A stretch of DNA of 15,909 bases from the NCBI GenBank assembly GCA_964556425.1, contig CAZKWC010000069.1, forward strand, positions 1 through 15,909. The letters run 5' to 3'. A model generated the notes under the pieces. That model saw nothing but the letters and a program-made list of their open reading frames with translations, searched no databases and was not told the DNA's origin. The stretch comes from JALQUL01 sp964556425. GTDB lineage: Bacteria; Pseudomonadota; Gammaproteobacteria; Burkholderiales; Burkholderiaceae_C. Both the position numbers and the translations under genes were made by a program. Each line of letters starts with the position of its first letter. Within the stretch, counting starts at the first letter, position 1. Below are positions 13,906 to 15,909 of this stretch, piece after piece.

Positions 13906-14562
13906 ATGAAATTAATCCTTCTGGGCGCCCCCGGGGCTGGCAAAGGTACACAGGCAACATTTATCTGCCAAAAGTACAATATTCCACAAATTTCCACTGG
14001 CGACATGCTACGTGCGGCTGTTAAAGCGGGTACACCGCTTGGTATAGAGGCCAAACAAGTCATGGACTCTGGTGGTCTTGTAAGCGATGAACTCATCATT
14101 AATTTAGTCAAAGACCGTATTGCTCAGCCTGACTGCGCTAATGGTTTTTTATTTGATGGTTTCCCGCGCACTATTCCACAAGCCGATGCGATGAAAGCAG
14201 CAGGCGTTAAACTTGATTACGTGCTAGAAATTGATGTCCCATTTGATGCCATCATCGAGCGTATGAGTGGTCGTCGCTCACATCCTGCTTCTGGTCGTAC
14301 CTACCATGTGAAATTTAATCCACCACAAAAAGAAGGCTTGGATGACGTCACTGGTGAAGCATTGGTTCAACGCGAAGATGACAAAGAGGAAACAGTTAAA
14401 AAACGCCTCGAAGTTTATTCTGCTCAAACCCGTCCTTTGGTTGACTATTATTCTGGTTGGGCAGCTCAAGATGCGGCTTCTGCGCCAAAATATAGAAGCA
14501 TTAGCGGAACCGGCAGTGTAGATGAAATCACAGCTCGTGTATTTGAGTCTCTACAGGCCTAA
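13906..14562 (+). CDS. adk: adenylate kinase
   Basis: Essential cytoplasmic enzyme that interconverts ATP + AMP and two ADP. The 218-residue protein is the long form typical of Gram-negative bacteria. The P-loop GAPGAGKGT is at 7-15 and the AMP-binding region includes ISTGDMLR (29-36). DGFPRT (84-89) is the kinase hallmark. The LID domain (about 122-160) carries SGRTYHVKFNPP and DDVTGE. It has no zinc-binding cysteines, as in E. coli. The ATG is the obvious start. The nearest Shine-Dalgarno-like GAGG (13888-13891) is 14 bases away, so ribosome binding looks weak or atypical for such an expressed gene. It has its own promoter candidate after kdsB and ends before a terminator shared with galU. 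Confidence 0.97.
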   Translation: MKLILLGAPGAGKGTQATFICQKYNIPQISTGDMLRAAVKAGTPLGIEAKQVMDSGGLVSDELIINLVKDRIAQPDCANGFLFDGFPRTIPQADAMKAAGVKLDYVLEIDVPFDAIIERMSGRRSHPASGRTYHVKFNPPQKEGLDDVTGEALVQREDDKEETVKKRLEVYSAQTRPLVDYYSGWAAQDAASAPKYRSISGTGSVDEITARVFESLQA

Positions 14563-14593
14563 TTAGCCTTATTATTGTCAATAAGTGACTAAG

Positions 14594-14626
14594 CAAGAGT
14601 GTTTTTTTCTATTTAAAACGCTCTTG
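14594..14626 (+). terminator. hairpin downstream of adk (first of two)
   Basis: CAAGAGTGTTTT (14594-14605) pairs with AAAACGCTCTTG (14615-14626), with one G-U pair, around a 9-base loop. Only TT follows the stem, so it is a poor terminator alone. It may protect the adk mRNA 3' end or assist the strong terminator 30 bases further on. Confidence 0.4.
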
Positions 14627-14654
14627 TTCAAGACTATCAAAAAGCAATAATCAC

Positions 14655-14685
14655 AAAAAAAGCCAGATGTTTTCTGGCTTTTTTT
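14655..14685. terminator. bidirectional rho-independent terminator between adk and galU
   Basis: A-run plus GCCAG (14655-14666) pairs with CTGGC plus T-run (14674-14685) around the loop ATGTTTT. The stem is flanked by A-runs on the left and T-runs on the right, so it works for adk on the plus strand and for galU on the minus strand. It lies about 90 bases after the adk stop and 4 bases beyond the galU stop. Confidence 0.9.
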
Positions 14686-14689
14686 ATTT

Positions 14690-15583
14690 TTAAAGACTAG
14701 GAGCAAGCTCTTTTAAATAAGCTTTAAAACCTTCACCTACTTCTGGGTGTTTAAGAGCTAGCTCTACAGTCGCTTGTAAAAAGCCCTCTTTACTACCGCA
14801 ATCATAACGTTTGCCTTCATACTGAAACGCATAGACAACTTGCTCTTCCATTAATTTGACAATCGCATCAGTGAGTTGAATTTCGCCGCCTACACCACCC
14901 GATAAATTTCTAATTTTGTCAAAAATAGAGGCCGTTAAAATATAACGACCGGCCACGCCAATTTGTGAGGGCGCTACATCGGCTTTAGGTTTTTCAACCA
15001 TTTGTGTTACTTGCATTAAACGGCTATTCATACTTTGACCTGCCACAATACCGTACTTATGCACTTGCGATAAAGGTACTTCTTGAGTCGCCAAAATACT
15101 AGCCTGATAACGGTTAAACACTTCTACCATTTGTGACAGTACACCTGGGCCCTTATCTAGGCCTACCATTAAATCATCGGCTAAAAGTACCGCAAAAGGA
15201 TTTTGACCAACCAGATGTTCAGCGCATAACACAGCATGGCCCAAGCCTAAAGATCGGTTTTGACGTACGTAAGAACAAACCATATCGGCAGGCTGAATCG
15301 ATTGCACCATTGCTAATAATTCTTTTTTATTATTCCGCTCTAGCTCACTTTCTAACTCATAAGCAGTATCAAAATGATCCTCAATGGCACGTTTACTTCT
15401 GCCTGTTACAAAAATCATATGCCTAATGCCTGCTTTATACGCCTCTTCTACGGCATACTGAATAAGTGGTTTATCTACCACCGGTAACATTTCTTTTGGA
15501 GCTGCTTTAGTAGCAGGTAAAAATCGTGTTCCTAAGCCAGCAACAGGAAAAACTGCTTTAGTAACAAAAGTGTTTTGCGCCAT
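14690..15583 (-). CDS. galU: UTP--glucose-1-phosphate uridylyltransferase
   Basis: Cytoplasmic enzyme that makes UDP-glucose from UTP and glucose-1-phosphate for envelope polysaccharides and sugar interconversion. The nucleotide-binding motif GLGTRFLPATKAAPKEM (16-32) is nearly invariant in GalU. Further family segments are LLADD (133-137), VEKP (196-199) with the substrate-contacting lysine, GEIQLTDA (233-240) and CGSKEGF (262-268). At 297 residues it has normal length. AAGGAG stands 10 bases before the ATG at 15583, confirming the start. It is convergent with adk and shares its terminator. Related enzymes (GalF, or glucose-1-phosphate thymidylyltransferase RmlA) are less likely given the exact N-terminal motif. 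Confidence 0.96.
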   Translation of the reverse strand: MAQNTFVTKAVFPVAGLGTRFLPATKAAPKEMLPVVDKPLIQYAVEEAYKAGIRHMIFVTGRSKRAIEDHFDTAYELESELERNNKKELLAMVQSIQPADMVCSYVRQNRSLGLGHAVLCAEHLVGQNPFAVLLADDLMVGLDKGPGVLSQMVEVFNRYQASILATQEVPLSQVHKYGIVAGQSMNSRLMQVTQMVEKPKADVAPSQIGVAGRYILTASIFDKIRNLSGGVGGEIQLTDAIVKLMEEQVVYAFQYEGKRYDCGSKEGFLQATVELALKHPEVGEGFKAYLKELAPSL

Positions 15584-15609
15584 AGTCCAAAAACTCCTTA
15601 TTCGTTCAA

Positions 15610-15639
15610 ATAATATGTTTTTGATTGTATGACTAACAA
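15610..15639 (-). promoter_or_regulatory. candidate sigma-70 promoter for galU
   Basis: On the minus strand TTGTTA (15639-15634; 4 of 6) is followed after 18 bases by TATTAT (15615-15610; 5 of 6). The start would be near 15603, about 20 bases before the ATG at 15583, a leader just long enough to include the AAGGAG site. Confidence 0.45.
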
Positions 15640-15706
15640 GGGACTACTAGCTGACAAAACCGTTAAAACGAATAAAAATTGTTTCTCTCAATACTGGAGC
15701 AACAAA

Positions 15707-15745
15707 ATGAGAAAGAACTACAACTCTAACATTCTCACCCTATAA
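15707..15745 (+). CDS. possible 12-codon ORF ending inside a terminator hairpin
   Basis: GGAG (15696-15699) stands 7 bases before an ATG that opens a 12-residue frame, MRKNYNSNILTL. The stop codon TAA lies in the loop of the terminator hairpin at 15736-15762. The arrangement resembles a leader peptide with attenuator, with three Asn codons close together. However, no plus-strand gene follows: the next coding sequence is the end of a minus-strand gene. No good plus-strand promoter is visible. It may be chance or a tiny stand-alone transcript. Confidence 0.2.
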   Translation: MRKNYNSNILTL

Positions 15746-15762
15746 AAATGAGGGTGGTTTTT
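15736..15762 (+). terminator. orphan plus-strand rho-independent terminator
   Basis: CACCCT (15736-15741) pairs with AGGGTG (15751-15756) around a 9-base loop, followed by G and five T (15758-15762). This is a compact, GC-rich terminator for plus-strand transcription. No plus-strand gene larger than 12 codons lies between it and the divergent galU start, so what it terminates is unclear. Confidence 0.55.
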
Positions 15763-15816
15763 AACACCTACAGGCAAACGGAGCAGGAAAAATACAGCTT
15801 GAAATTCAGTCATCAG

Positions 15817-15850
15817 ACCTGTAGGAGGACGATTTCGTCCTCCTACAGGT
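15817..15850. repeat. perfect 34-bp palindrome
   Basis: ACCTGTAGGAGGACGA (15817-15832) and TCGTCCTCCTACAGGT (15835-15850) are perfect complements, 16 bp each, separated by TT. The element lies 14 bases past the stop codon of the minus-strand gene that enters from the right edge. It could cap that mRNA, but no T-run follows on the minus strand, so it is not a standard terminator. A single copy of its end sequence, CCTACAGG, also occurs at 15767-15774. It resembles a REP-like or small palindromic intergenic element. Confidence 0.85.
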
Positions 15851-15864
15851 TTGCTGTTGATTGC

Positions 15865-15909
15865 TTATGCACCTAGTCTTTGCAACTGATCTTTGATTTT
15901 TTCAAGCGT
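15865..15909 (-). CDS. C-terminal end of a gene running in from the right edge
   Basis: The last 45 bases read on the minus strand as 14 in-frame residues, TLEKIKDQLQRLGA, followed by TAA at 15867-15865. The sequence is charged, helical and well formed, and the palindrome 14 bases further on fits a gene end. Too little is visible to name the protein. The same strand and position suggest it lies upstream of galU, but the palindrome and about 280 bases of spacing make a shared transcript uncertain. Confidence 0.5.
   Translation of the reverse strand, partial: TLEKIKDQLQRLGA

Noticed and set aside
1..15909. tRNA, rRNA, CRISPR or insertion sequence
   Set aside because: I looked for T-loop-like motifs, regularly spaced repeats and transposase motifs and saw none that hold up.

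Overview
The window looks like chromosomal DNA from a free-living or loosely host-associated betaproteobacterium, most likely of the order Burkholderiales. The base composition is low for that group, roughly 40-45% GC by eye. The reason is the block xseA | exbB-exbD-lpxK-Trm112-kdsB-adk. Its gene order and protein sequences (long-LID Adk, KdsB, LpxK, xseA divergent from exbB) are what I associate with Burkholderiales. This placement is inference from recalled synteny; no database was searched.

Left part (1-8759) is a purine-related module. Three minus-strand genes (435-3956) encode a nucleoside-type ABC importer: a double ATPase domain protein followed by two permeases with overlapping gene ends, closed by a terminator near 339-375. 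Divergent from it, across about 760 bases of non-coding DNA, are xdhA and xdhB. They encode the 2Fe-2S/FAD subunit and the molybdopterin subunit of xanthine dehydrogenase. The likely logic is uptake of a purine or nucleoside followed by oxidation of hypoxanthine/xanthine to urate. Two usual partners are absent from the window: the periplasmic binding protein of the transporter and the XdhC maturation factor. The intergenic region carries candidate promoters facing both ways and a perfect 9-bp inverted repeat that could be an operator.

Middle part (8751-14562) is envelope and housekeeping. xseA (exonuclease VII large subunit) runs on the minus strand and overlaps the end of xdhB by 9 bases. 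Divergent from it, exbB-exbD (proton-driven energy-transducing pair), lpxK (lipid A 4'-kinase), a Trm112-family small protein, kdsB (CMP-KDO synthetase) and adk (adenylate kinase) run on the plus strand. lpxK and kdsB both serve lipopolysaccharide inner-core and lipid A assembly. I see good promoters before the Trm112-kdsB pair and before adk.

Right part (14563-15909): a strong bidirectional terminator separates adk from the convergent galU (UDP-glucose pyrophosphorylase). Upstream of galU is a non-coding stretch with an orphan plus-strand terminator, a possible 12-codon ORF and a perfect 34-bp palindrome. The last 45 bases are the C-terminal end of a minus-strand gene that continues outside the window.

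I found no clear mobile element, CRISPR array, tRNA or rRNA. Most of the window is well-understood core metabolism. The unexplained material is in the intergenic regions (1-434, 3957-4718 and 15584-15864).
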